Part shown: piece after piece, positions 31,931-39,434 of the stretch
How the letters are laid out: each line of letters begins with the position of its first letter
Numbering within the stretch: position 1 is the first letter of the stretch
Assembly: GCA_043806135.1 (NCBI GenBank)
Contig: JAZDHG010000044.1
Location: 1-41,811 of the forward strand
From: JAGLQQ01 sp043806135
GTDB taxonomy: Bacteria > Omnitrophota > Gorgyraeia > B26-G9
Reading direction: 5' to 3'
DNA length: 41,811 nt
The notes under the pieces: generated by a model
Told to the model about the DNA's origin: nothing
What the model saw: only the letters and a program-made list of their open reading frames with translations
Databases searched by the model: none
Translations under genes and position numbers: made by a program

Positions 31931-33037
31931 GTACTTTACTTTCCCCTCTATTAAAAGATCCTTATCTATCTTTGTTATTTTCACTTTATCAATAACAATC
32001 GCTTTTTGCAAACTGGAAATTCCCTTGCCTGCAACGGAATGTACCGCCTGTTCACCGCCGATTATTTTAAGTGCCGTAAAAAAACAAATCCTGTCTACAA
32101 GTCCAGCGTCAAAACAAGCTCCGTTTATCTGTCCGCCTCCTTCAACAAGTACGCTGGATATCTCATGTTTATAGAGCTTGTTCATCAGATATTTAAGATC
32201 AACATTTTTAGACTTTCCCTGCGGGCATACCAGCACATCCACCCCCATATCGTTAAAACGCCTTATCTTTTCTTTTGAGGCAAAAGTCGTTGTCGCGATC
32301 ATTACAGGCGCCGGGGACAGCTTGCTGAAAATATTCGCCTTAAATGGTGTTTTCAAGTACGAGTCGACAATCAGCTTGATCGGAATATCATTTTCCAGTT
32401 TATTCCGCCAGCGGCAGCTCAAATATGGATTGTCTTTTAACACCGTATTTATTCCCACCATGATGCAGTCATATTTTTTTCTCAAATACTGTGCTTTTGT
32501 ACGTGATGCCTTTGCCGTGATCCATTTCGAATCTCCGGAGGAGGTAGCAATTATTCCGTCTAAGCTCTGTCCTGTTTTAACACAAACAAACGGACTCTTA
32601 GCGGTTATATATTTAATAAATATTTCATTTAAATCTTCGTATGCTTGATTTTGCTTGCAAACATCGACTAAAACTCCGGCTTTACGCAGCTTTTTTATTC
32701 CCCTGCCGCAGGTTATAGGATTGGGATCTTTCATACCTATTACCACACGCTTAATTCCTGTTTTAATGATCTGATCCGTGCAGGGCGGGGTGCGGCCGAA
32801 ATGAGCGCAGGGCTCCAAGTTCACATAAAGCGTCGCGCCCATTAAGCTTTGCTTTACTTTTTTTATAGCATCGATTTCAGCGTGATCCCCACCGCAAAAT
32901 TTATGGTACCCCCGGGAGATGATCTTACCGTTCTTGACAATGACCGTCCCTACCAGCGGATTTGGACTGACACTGCCCAGGCCTTTTTCAGCTAGAGCAA
33001 TCGTCATTTTAAGGTATTTTTCATCCTGTGTATTCAT
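31925..33037 (-). CDS. ribD: Bifunctional diaminohydroxyphosphoribosylaminopyrimidine deaminase / reductase
   Basis: A 370-residue RibD, carrying out the second and third steps of the GTP branch of riboflavin synthesis. The N-terminal deaminase domain has the zinc site HAEIDAI and EPCAHFGRTPPC. The C-terminal reductase domain starts near residue 148, with PFVCVKTGQSLDGIIAT, SKWITAKASR and VLVEGGGQINGACFD. AGGA precedes the ATG. Length and domain order are standard. The gene is separated from the PHP gene by 78 nt holding simple repeats, the only real gap in the operon. Confidence 0.97.
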   Translation of the reverse strand: MNTQDEKYLKMTIALAEKGLGSVSPNPLVGTVIVKNGKIISRGYHKFCGGDHAEIDAIKKVKQSLMGATLYVNLEPCAHFGRTPPCTDQIIKTGIKRVVIGMKDPNPITCGRGIKKLRKAGVLVDVCKQNQAYEDLNEIFIKYITAKSPFVCVKTGQSLDGIIATSSGDSKWITAKASRTKAQYLRKKYDCIMVGINTVLKDNPYLSCRWRNKLENDIPIKLIVDSYLKTPFKANIFSKLSPAPVMIATTTFASKEKIRRFNDMGVDVLVCPQGKSKNVDLKYLMNKLYKHEISSVLVEGGGQINGACFDAGLVDRICFFTALKIIGGEQAVHSVAGKGISSLQKAIVIDKVKITKIDKDLLIEGKVKYS

Positions 33038-33115
33038 TTCTTTGTCCTAATCTGCTTTTATTAGGATTCTTAGTGTTTCACGCAATACTCAATACTCAAT
33101 GCGATACTTTATTTA

Positions 33116-33961
33116 TTATTCGCCGTATTCCCTTTTTTTTGCTTCTCTTATCGTTTCCAAGAATGAATAAGGAACTTCCACTTTGCCCATCAGCGGATAA
33201 CCTTTCCCCGCGCCATGGCAATCAGAACCTCCGCTTAAAAGAAGTCCATGTTTCTGAGCCAGTTGTTTGTAGTGATTTGAAGCAGAAGAATTCTGATCTA
33301 TATGCAAAACTTCAATTCCCATTAACCCATAATTTTTAAGTTCAGGAATAACCTCATCATGCTGCATATTTCCCGGATGCGCAAATATAGGTATACCTTT
33401 GACCTTTCTGATCATGTCAATAGCTTCTTTTGGCGCTATGACCATTCTTTTCTCGTAGCAGGGCCCATTCCTGCCTATAAAGCGGGCAAATGCCTGCCTG
33501 ATGCTATACGTATATCCGCCTTCATACAGTGCCCTGGCTAAATGCAGCCTGCCCACAGCGCCTTGCTCACAGCTTAAAGCCAGGACTTCTTCCAGTTTTA
33601 TCCCTATACCCAGCTCATTGAGTTTCTCAACCATCTTTTGCATGCGTTCTATGCGCGCATTACGGATTTTCTTTAATTGCTCATTGAACCATGGCTCCTG
33701 CCAGTCAATTAAAAGTCCGATTATATGAATTTCAAAATCTTCGATTTCAGCAGAGAGTTCTACTCCGGGTATTATTTCAAGATCTCTATTTTTTGCCTCC
33801 TCCATAGCAGGAATAATGCCGTCAACGCTGTCATGGTCAGTGATCGCAATCGCAGCAAGTTCTATTTCCGATGCGTATCTGGTAACTTCTTGGGGAGAGA
33901 AAGTCCCGTCAGAATAATTGGTATGCACATGAAGGTCAATGTATTTACGGGGCGAATTCAC
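33116..33961 (-). CDS. PHP-domain phosphoesterase (TrpH/RNase AM-like)
   Basis: A 281-residue PHP-fold metallophosphoesterase. Metal ligands appear in order: DLHVHTNYSDG (HxH), ITDHDS, GVELSAE, FAHPG and GGSDCHG. The closest characterised relatives are YciV/TrpH (RNase AM, 5'-3' exonuclease and 3',5'-bisphosphonucleotide phosphatase), but substrate cannot be read from sequence. The start is GTG, overlapping the nusB stop by 4 nt (GTGA), indicating translational coupling. Its position inside a riboflavin operon is unusual but is consistent with gene clusters where nusB follows ribH. Confidence 0.9.
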   Translation of the reverse strand: MNSPRKYIDLHVHTNYSDGTFSPQEVTRYASEIELAAIAITDHDSVDGIIPAMEEAKNRDLEIIPGVELSAEIEDFEIHIIGLLIDWQEPWFNEQLKKIRNARIERMQKMVEKLNELGIGIKLEEVLALSCEQGAVGRLHLARALYEGGYTYSIRQAFARFIGRNGPCYEKRMVIAPKEAIDMIRKVKGIPIFAHPGNMQHDEVIPELKNYGLMGIEVLHIDQNSSASNHYKQLAQKHGLLLSGGSDCHGAGKGYPLMGKVEVPYSFLETIREAKKREYGE

Positions 33962-34374
33962 TTTTTATTCCGTTCTTGCTTATTTATTTTGTCCAGAACC
34001 CCGTTTACAAAACGGCCAGATTCATCATCCCCGAATTTCTTAGCAAGCTCCACAGCTTCATTAATCGCCACTTTAGGCGGAATCTGTTCAAGATAAATCA
34101 ATTCAAATGTGCCCATACGAATAATATTGCGGTCAATAACCGCCATCCGCTCGATACGCCAGTTATCGGTATATTCCGTTATAAGCCTATCGATGTCCTT
34201 CAGGTTCTTCAGAGTTCCTTCAACCACAACCATAGCAAATTGCCTGATTGTATCCTCTTCGCTGTGTTTCTGCCAATAATCATTTACCACCTCTGCAAGA
34301 GGAGCTGCCTTTTGGATATCAACAGAATAAAGAATTTGTAAAGCGCATTCACGCGACAGCGTGCGTTTTCTCAT
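33958..34374 (-). CDS. nusB: Transcription antitermination factor NusB
   Basis: A 138-residue NusB, the partner of NusE (S10) on boxA RNA in rRNA antitermination. The signatures are SRECALQILYSVDIQ, then MAVIDRNIIRMGTFELIYL, PPKVAINEAVELAKKFGDDES and FVNGVLDKI. The ribH-nusB order is common in many bacteria, and the gap here is 5 nt. AGGG precedes the ATG. Being downstream of an FMN riboswitch, nusB expression may respond to flavin unless another promoter exists; none is obvious. Confidence 0.97.
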   Translation of the reverse strand: MRKRTLSRECALQILYSVDIQKAAPLAEVVNDYWQKHSEEDTIRQFAMVVVEGTLKNLKDIDRLITEYTDNWRIERMAVIDRNIIRMGTFELIYLEQIPPKVAINEAVELAKKFGDDESGRFVNGVLDKINKQERNKK

Positions 34375-34379
34375 AACAA

Positions 34380-34844
34380 TTACCCTACCATTTCTATCAA
34401 GTTTACCATCTCAATCGCCACTCTTGCTGCATCTTCTCCTTTATTGCCGCTTTTTGTCCCTGCACGATCGATCGCCTGCTCAAGGTTATCAGCAGTGATC
34501 ACTCCGAAAATAACCGGAACTCCCGTATTCATAGAGATATTTGCGATTCCCTTTGCGGCCTCACTGGCCACATAATCAAAATGCGGTGTTTCACCCCGTA
34601 TAATAGCTGCAAGGCAGATCAATGCATCATATTTTTTGGATTTAGCCATTTTCTGCGCAAGACACGGCATTTCAAAAGCTCCCGGAACCCAGACAATATC
34701 GATTTTTTCTTCATCAGCCTGGTGCCTTTTTAACTCACCTATTGCACCATCAGCCAGTCTTTTAGTAATAAAATCGTTAAAACGTGATACCAGTATCCCA
34801 AACTTCTTTCCCTTTGCATTCAATTTTGCTTCTATGGTCTTCAT
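34380..34844 (-). CDS. ribH: 6,7-Dimethyl-8-ribityllumazine synthase
   Basis: A 154-residue lumazine synthase, joining the pyrimidine and the butanone phosphate. Visible are the N-terminal strand FGILVSRFNDFITKRL, WVPGAFEMP, CLAAIIRGETPHFDYVASEA with the catalytic His, and GVITADNLEQAIDRAGTKSGNKG. A longer frame starts 16 codons upstream and overlaps ribBA, but the ATG at 34844 gives the standard length and has AGGCAGGG ahead of it. It lies 37 nt downstream of ribBA. Confidence 0.97.
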   Translation of the reverse strand: MKTIEAKLNAKGKKFGILVSRFNDFITKRLADGAIGELKRHQADEEKIDIVWVPGAFEMPCLAQKMAKSKKYDALICLAAIIRGETPHFDYVASEAAKGIANISMNTGVPVIFGVITADNLEQAIDRAGTKSGNKGEDAARVAIEMVNLIEMVG

Positions 34845-34881
34845 TTTTCCCTGCCTTTCTTTTTTTATAAATTTTAATTTT

Positions 34882-36081
34882 TTAATTAACAAAAGTGAGT
34901 ATGTGTCCTAATTTATCTCTTTTTGTTTTTAAATATTTTCTGTTAACACTTGATGGTTCTATTTCAATCGGAATACGCTCAACTATTTTTAATCCGTAAC
35001 CCTCAAGCCCGATAATTTTATGCGGATTATTTGTAAGCAGACGAATTCTTTTAATCCCTAAATCTGATAATATTTGTGCCCCTATTCCGTAGTCTCTTAG
35101 GTCTGCCTTAAAACCAAGTTTTTCATTCGCTTCCACTGTATCCAGACCGTGATCCTGGAGTGCATATGCCTTTATTTTATTAGCAAGGCCTACGCCTCTG
35201 CCTTCCTGGCGCATATAAAGTATAACCCCTGTTCCGTTTTTCTCTATTATATTCATTGCCGTATGCAGCTGTTTCCCGCAATCGCAGCGACAAGATGCAA
35301 AGACATCTCCTGTCAAACACTCTGAATGAACCCGGACCAGAGCAGGATCTTTTATTTTGCCGCAAACTAGCGCAAGATGAGGATGCTCATCAACATCTGA
35401 ATGATAAACATGGAGTTTAAAAGTTCCGAAAGCTGTAGGCAGTTTTGAGGTCGTTATTCTATGCACAAGTTTATCATAACGATGTCTGAACTTTATCAGA
35501 TCAGCTATTGTCCCAATTTTTAATTTATGGCGTTTTGCAAATTTTAATAGTTGCGGTGTTCTGGCCATAGTTCCGTCTTCATTGAGTATTTCACAGATTA
35601 TACCTGCCGGTTTTAACTTGGCCAAATTCATGAAATCAACACATGCCTCTGTATGCCCGGCCCGCACAAGCACACCTCCGTCAACGGCTTTTAGCGGAAA
35701 AATATGTCCCGGACGCACAAGATCACGCGGTTTAGATTTTGAATTAATTAAAACCTGAATCGTTTTTGCCCTGTCATGCGCAGAGATGCCGGTAGTAATC
35801 CCCTCTCTTGCATCCACAGAGACAGTAAAGGCTGTGCCCATAGACGCCTGGTTTCTCCCGACCATTGGATGGATATCCAGCTCATCAAGTCTTTTACCGT
35901 CCATTGCCGCGCATATCAGACCGCGCCCGTATTTTGCCATAAAGTTTATCTGTTTATGCGTCGCGTGTTCTGCTGACATGATCAGGTCGCCTTCGTTCTC
36001 GCGTTTAGCGTCATCAAGAATAACGGCCATTTTACCTTTTTTAAAGTCATTGATTATTTCTAATACAGCATTGAATTTCAT
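34882..36081 (-). CDS. ribBA: Bifunctional DHBP synthase / GTP cyclohydrolase II
   Basis: A 399-residue fusion. Residues 1-200 form 3,4-dihydroxy-2-butanone-4-phosphate synthase (DDAKRENEGDLIMSAEHAT, RAGHTEACVDF). The remainder is GTP cyclohydrolase II, with the zinc cysteines in HSECLTGDVFASCRCDCG and the catalytic EGRGVGL region. Both initiate the pathway, so it is the natural first gene of the operon. AAGGTG precedes the ATG at good spacing. Between it and the riboswitch terminator lies a dispersed repeat that abuts the ribosome-binding region. Confidence 0.97.
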   Translation of the reverse strand: MKFNAVLEIINDFKKGKMAVILDDAKRENEGDLIMSAEHATHKQINFMAKYGRGLICAAMDGKRLDELDIHPMVGRNQASMGTAFTVSVDAREGITTGISAHDRAKTIQVLINSKSKPRDLVRPGHIFPLKAVDGGVLVRAGHTEACVDFMNLAKLKPAGIICEILNEDGTMARTPQLLKFAKRHKLKIGTIADLIKFRHRYDKLVHRITTSKLPTAFGTFKLHVYHSDVDEHPHLALVCGKIKDPALVRVHSECLTGDVFASCRCDCGKQLHTAMNIIEKNGTGVILYMRQEGRGVGLANKIKAYALQDHGLDTVEANEKLGFKADLRDYGIGAQILSDLGIKRIRLLTNNPHKIIGLEGYGLKIVERIPIEIEPSSVNRKYLKTKRDKLGHILTFVN

Positions 36082-36090
36082 AAATGAACA

Positions 36091-36154
36091 CCTTATTTAT
36101 GGAACGCAGTAAACATAATTTAACGAGTGAATTAATCCCGCCCATGGCGGGATT
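36091..36154 (-). repeat. Dispersed repeat, partial copy 3, in the rib leader
   Basis: Inverse orientation relative to copies 1 and 2: TTATTTATGGAACG.AG..ACATAA and GAATTAATCCCGCC match their 5' half. It ends with the perfect palindrome AATCCCGCC-CAT-GGCGGGATT (36134-36154). It lies between the riboswitch terminator and the ribBA ribosome-binding site. Confidence 0.7.
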
Positions 36155-36206
36155 AATTTCGGATAACAATTCAGCAACATTGCATTTACTAAATTGTACC
36201 TTCAAA

Positions 36207-36236
36207 TAAAAAACTCCCGAATGAACTCCGGGAGTT
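36207..36236 (-). terminator. FMN riboswitch terminator
   Basis: Minus strand: AACTCCC-GGAGTTCATTC-GGGAGTT followed by TTTTTATTT. It lies about 40 nt after the aptamer and well before ribBA, as in rib operons controlled by transcription termination. Confidence 0.9.
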
Positions 36237-36275
36237 AAAAAGTCAATATTTTAAGCTTTTGTTTTTTGCTTTTTC

Positions 36276-36441
36276 TTCTTCTCCCATCTAGACTATTCCG
36301 CCACAATTATTGGCGGATCCGCTATGTTCTTTAGCGGAACTATTGGCGAAGGAATCACACCTTCTCAGCCATGAACCACATAGGGTTCACAGGTCGCAGG
36401 CTTTAACTGCCAGTAGGGAATTTCACCCTATCCCGAAGATT
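36276..36441 (-). ncRNA. FMN riboswitch (RFN element)
   Basis: Read on the minus strand, the conserved RFN blocks appear in order: ATCTTCGGGATAGGGTGAAA, TTCCCTACTGGCAGTTAAAG, AGCCTGCGA, then TGAACCCT...GGTTCA, GCTGAGAAGGTGTGATTCC, and the closing GATGGGAGAAGAAG. A variable arm between TTCCTTCGCC and GGCGGAATAGTC forms two extra hairpins. The class binds FMN and shuts the operon off. A near-consensus promoter lies just upstream and an intrinsic terminator just downstream. Confidence 0.97.
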
Positions 36442-36446
36442 GAATT

Positions 36447-36475
36447 AATATATCACTTCACAAACACATTGTCAA
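36447..36475 (-). promoter_or_regulatory. Sigma-70 promoter of the rib operon
   Basis: Minus strand: TTGACA, 17-bp spacer, TATATT, immediately upstream of the RFN element, so the riboswitch starts nearly at the 5' end of the transcript. Confidence 0.8.
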
Positions 36476-36534
36476 GTTCTGAATTTGGCCTGTCTTGTCC
36501 TGCAATAGTTGACACTTTTAAACACAGATAATTT

Positions 36535-36676
36535 AATTAACCGCCCGCTTCGCTTGATAAACGCTGATTAACTCCGATACGTTATGCTATTTCTGGAAAA
36601 TCATATGCTTATTTGTGGCTGCGCTCCAGCCGCATGTTTTACATCCGCGTTTATCTGCGTCCATCTGCGGTTAATT
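36535..36676. repeat. MITE-like element with terminal inverted repeats
   Basis: The ends are perfect 10-bp inverted repeats (AATTAACCGC / GCGGTTAATT), with a second inner pair GATAAACGC / GCGTTTATC and a direct repeat ATCTGCG-TCC-ATCTGCG near the right end. There is no coding frame. It lies between the rib promoter and the ACT gene. Confidence 0.55.
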
Positions 36677-36748
36677 TATTTTTCTGTCAACCTTTTTCAG
36701 GATAACACGCCTTTTCTAATCGCTGGCCGCTATACGCTAAACGCTATT

Positions 36749-37156
36749 TTATCCGTTTATCGCCTGGATTGCTTTTTTATTGTCTTCAGCCACAAAAACA
36801 ATAGTTGCCGGAGAATTCGGTGCACTGGACGCTGTCCCGTAGAGATATTTAATATCAACTTCCGCACTTTTTAGTTTTTTGGCCATATCCTTGAGCATAC
36901 CCACTTTATCCTGCATCTCTACAATAACAACATCCTCTTCTTTTATTTCTTCCATATCTTTAGATTTTAATATTTCAATCGCTTTTTTGTTATCTGAGGT
37001 TTTAAAAAGAAAGTGTGCTTTAGAATTATCTACGTAGGCACAAACAGATGTGAGATTTACTCCTTTATCCGCCAGCCATTGGCTTACATCCGCTAATGTC
37101 CCCAACCTATTCTCTGCCACAACATGAATTTCTTTTCCTGCCCTTGCTTTTGACAT
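36749..37156 (-). CDS. Double ACT-domain protein
   Basis: A 135-residue protein made of two ACT domains. ACT 1 opens with HVVAENRLGTLADVSQWLADKGVNL, and ACT 2 with VIVEMQDKVGMLKDMAKKLKSAEVDI, both with the Gly at the typical ligand-binding turn. Such stand-alone ACT proteins are presumed amino-acid sensors, often encoded near phenylacetate-CoA ligase or aspartate-pathway genes; no such partner is here. The start has AAGGGGGG. Its promoter (37247-37276) carries an inverted repeat in the spacer. Confidence 0.88.
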   Translation of the reverse strand: MSKARAGKEIHVVAENRLGTLADVSQWLADKGVNLTSVCAYVDNSKAHFLFKTSDNKKAIEILKSKDMEEIKEEDVVIVEMQDKVGMLKDMAKKLKSAEVDIKYLYGTASSAPNSPATIVFVAEDNKKAIQAING

Positions 37157-37246
37157 GGACCCCCCTTATGTAGCGCATAACTCTTTAAGGCACCCGCCTC
37201 TTTGAATTATTAGCGCAAATTAATATTTATTTGAACTATCTATATA

Positions 37247-37276
37247 ATTATAGCTACCAGGCCGGTAGCCTGTCAA
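37247..37276 (-). promoter_or_regulatory. Promoter of the ACT gene with dyad in the spacer
   Basis: Minus strand: TTGACA, 18-bp spacer, TATAAT (both boxes perfect). The spacer is almost entirely the inverted repeat GCTACC-GGCCT-GGTAGC, a likely operator. Confidence 0.75.
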
Positions 37277-37296
37277 ATACTAAATTTCCTTCTTTT

Positions 37297-37806
37297 TCAG
37301 GCTTCCTCTAGCGCTATTTGAAGTAAAATCTCTTCAATATAAGCGTCTTCATCCCCGTTAAGGTTAAGTTCTGACTCATCCTCTATTAAAAGAGCTGTTT
37401 CGATCAGTTCTTCATCCTGCAGATTAGTTATCCTGCTCCTGAGGGGATTGTTAAGCAAAGAGGCAATAAAGACCAGGAAAACACAGATCGCAACAGCCGC
37501 ACTAAAGGCAAATCTAGGTAAAGGCTTGGGCAGAAATCTTATGTTTGACACACCATGCTTTGCAGGGGATCTCTGCGCTTGAGCAAGATTTAGGTCTAAG
37601 CGTTCATCAAATTTGCGCCAGAAAACCTCATTTAAAAACAGCTGTTCATCGCAAGCGCTGATGCTGTTTATTTTCTGCACACCAGATACATACTTGCGGC
37701 ATTTAGAACAGCTTTTCAAATGCTTTTCGATCTTTTGCACCCGGTCGGCATTTAGCTCGCCTATTGCGTATTCAAATAATTCTTTCTTTTTTGACCAGCA
37801 TAACAT
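37297..37806 (-). CDS. Zinc-finger anti-sigma factor
   Basis: A 169-residue membrane protein with an N-terminal anti-sigma zinc finger (HC2 type): His and Cys ligands in KIEKHLKSCSKCRKYV, near residues 27-40. One transmembrane helix (AAVAICVFLVFIASLL, about 100-118) and a short acidic extracytoplasmic tail follow. It should hold the ECF sigma at the membrane and release it on an envelope signal. A GTG at 37815 would overlap the sigma stop, but it lies within the SD region; GAGGTGAT fits the ATG at 37806. Confidence 0.88.
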   Translation of the reverse strand: MLCWSKKKELFEYAIGELNADRVQKIEKHLKSCSKCRKYVSGVQKINSISACDEQLFLNEVFWRKFDERLDLNLAQAQRSPAKHGVSNIRFLPKPLPRFAFSAAVAICVFLVFIASLLNNPLRSRITNLQDEELIETALLIEDESELNLNGDEDAYIEEILLQIALEEA

Positions 37807-37811
37807 TTTAA

Positions 37812-38384
37812 TCACCTCACATATTCGCCGAGTTTTTTCTGCATTTTATCTATCGCTCTGAACAAATGGACTTTGACGCTCGAAATACTTATACCCATCA
37901 CTTGGGCTATCTCCCTGATCTTCATATCTTTCTTATACTTCAGGGAAAAAGCAATCCGCTGTTTTTCCGGTAAAAAAGTTACCGTTTCTTCAATCTTTTT
38001 TTTCAACTCCTCTGATATAAGTTTTTTCGCTGGATCAACGCCTTTTTCATCCTTGGTCTGCTCTTCCAGAGCTACATTGTCATTACTCAAAATAATCTTT
38101 GAGCGAATCCGTTTTCTCAAAAAATCATGCCCCAGGTTCACCACTATACGGTAAAGCCATGTAGAAAACCTGGAATTAAATCTAAAACTGTTTATATTTT
38201 TATAAACCCGTATAAATGCTTCCTGAGCTACATCCTGCGCATCTGCAAGATTGCCAGTGATCGAATAAGCGATCCTTACCGCCTGTTCTTTATGCTCATC
38301 AACCAAAGCTCGGAAGGCGAACATATCGCCTTCCTGCGCTTTTAGTATAGTATCCTTATTCTCTGCCATTAGAATGTCTGTCAT
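37812..38384 (-). CDS. ECF-type RNA polymerase sigma factor
   Basis: A 190-residue group IV sigma factor. Region 2 is complete (YSITGNLADAQDVAQEAFIRVYKNI and FSTWLYRIVVN), and region 4 carries LPEKQRIAFSLKYKKDMKIREIAQ with the HTH ISISSVKVHLFRAI. No additional domain. The neighbour downstream is its cognate anti-sigma, and the gene upstream is a secreted repeat protein 7 nt away, so the three form one operon. The target promoters cannot be known, though a repeated CGTCTT motif precedes the operon. Confidence 0.95.
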   Translation of the reverse strand: MTDILMAENKDTILKAQEGDMFAFRALVDEHKEQAVRIAYSITGNLADAQDVAQEAFIRVYKNINSFRFNSRFSTWLYRIVVNLGHDFLRKRIRSKIILSNDNVALEEQTKDEKGVDPAKKLISEELKKKIEETVTFLPEKQRIAFSLKYKKDMKIREIAQVMGISISSVKVHLFRAIDKMQKKLGEYVR

Positions 38385-38391
38385 AGGATAA

Positions 38392-39282
38392 TCACAATTC
38401 CTCAGTTTCCCCCTGCCAGTTATGCCTTCTCATAATATTTTCAAGCTGAGGATGTTCTTGCAGATACTGCGCTGCAACTTCTGGATTATCCTGTTTTAAC
38501 TGTTGATAATTTTTAAGATCGCTTATTCTCGATTGTACACGAGCATATTTTTCCGGATCCTCTTCTTTTAATCTTTCCATTCGTTCCTGGAATTTTCCTT
38601 TTCTCTTTGCCATTACCTCTTGAAACTTTTCCGGATTTTCCTGTTTTAAGGTCTTAAGTTTTTCCATCCTGGCTCTGTGAACATGCCGTTTTGCCTGTTC
38701 ATATCTTTGAGGATCGGTCTCCTTTATTTTTTGAAGTGATTCATGCATATACTGCCTTCTTTGTGTTGCTATCTGCTGGAATTTTTCCGGATTTTCTGCT
38801 TTTAATCTTTGCCACTTATTTTCCCTGTCCTCTCTCATCCGGCCCATCATTGCGTCGAATTTTTCCGGGTCATCTTGCTGGAAACTCTGTCGGTGTTCCT
38901 GTCTATTTTTCCTTCTTTTTTCCCGCGTTTCATTCATCTGTTGGCGAAAAGCTGCAGGATCATCTTCTTTGAGTTGCTTAAACTCCTCGCGTCTTTCCTC
39001 AATGCGCTCTTTTATCTGTTCAAACTTTTTCGGATTTTCTTCCTTGAGTCTCTGCATCTCCTGTTTGCGTTGGTGCCTATTGTTTTCATAATCCGGGCTT
39101 GCTCCTGGTCCGCCTTGCGGGCCTGGAGGATTATTGTCCCGATCTTTATCGTTATGTCTGTTTGAATACGACGCGCCCCCTCTATCACCTTCTCTGCCGT
39201 TTTTTGCAAAAGCAAAGTCATTAGCACGCAAAAGCACCCCCACGACCACGGTTAATACTATTAATACCAGTATTTTTTTCAT
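38392..39282 (-). CDS. Secreted charged 26-residue repeat protein
   Basis: A 296-residue protein with a signal peptide (KKILVLIVLTVVVGVLL, cleavage after AFA). A Gly/Asn/Asp-rich stretch (about 28-60) is followed by eight tandem units of about 26 residues with the consensus L-K-x-E-N/D-P-E-K-F-x(8)-R-x(4). Examples are RLKAENPEKF, TLKQENPEKF and RLKEEDPEKY. The repeats are helical, highly charged and resemble the periplasmic CpxP/ZraP type only in composition. AAAGGAGG precedes the ATG. As first gene of the sigma/anti-sigma operon it is likely a stress sensor or target. I find no named family. Confidence 0.8.
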   Translation of the reverse strand: MKKILVLIVLTVVVGVLLRANDFAFAKNGREGDRGGASYSNRHNDKDRDNNPPGPQGGPGASPDYENNRHQRKQEMQRLKEENPKKFEQIKERIEERREEFKQLKEDDPAAFRQQMNETREKRRKNRQEHRQSFQQDDPEKFDAMMGRMREDRENKWQRLKAENPEKFQQIATQRRQYMHESLQKIKETDPQRYEQAKRHVHRARMEKLKTLKQENPEKFQEVMAKRKGKFQERMERLKEEDPEKYARVQSRISDLKNYQQLKQDNPEVAAQYLQEHPQLENIMRRHNWQGETEEL

Positions 39283-39356
39283 AATTTCCTCCTTTCCCTT
39301 TCTGACCGTAAGACGATATAAAAAAGGGAAAAGACGACAAAAAGTTTAAATTATTT

Positions 39357-39376
39357 TTGTAGTTTGTTAACTACAA
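39357..39376. promoter_or_regulatory. Operator-like palindrome upstream of the ECF operon
   Basis: Perfect 8-bp inverted repeat TTGTAGTT-TGTT-AACTACAA, about 75 nt upstream of the secreted repeat gene. No U-run follows on the minus strand, so it is more likely an operator than a terminator. Confidence 0.45.
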
Positions 39377-39434
39377 TATTTACAATATGTTACGTATTTT
39401 TCTATTGCGTTTCAATTTTAGTTTTTGTCTTTAA

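Noticed and set aside
36476..36534. Insertion-sequence end (GTGTCAACTATTGCAGGACA)
   Set aside because: It faintly resembles some IS ends, but there is no partner repeat or transposase fragment in the window.
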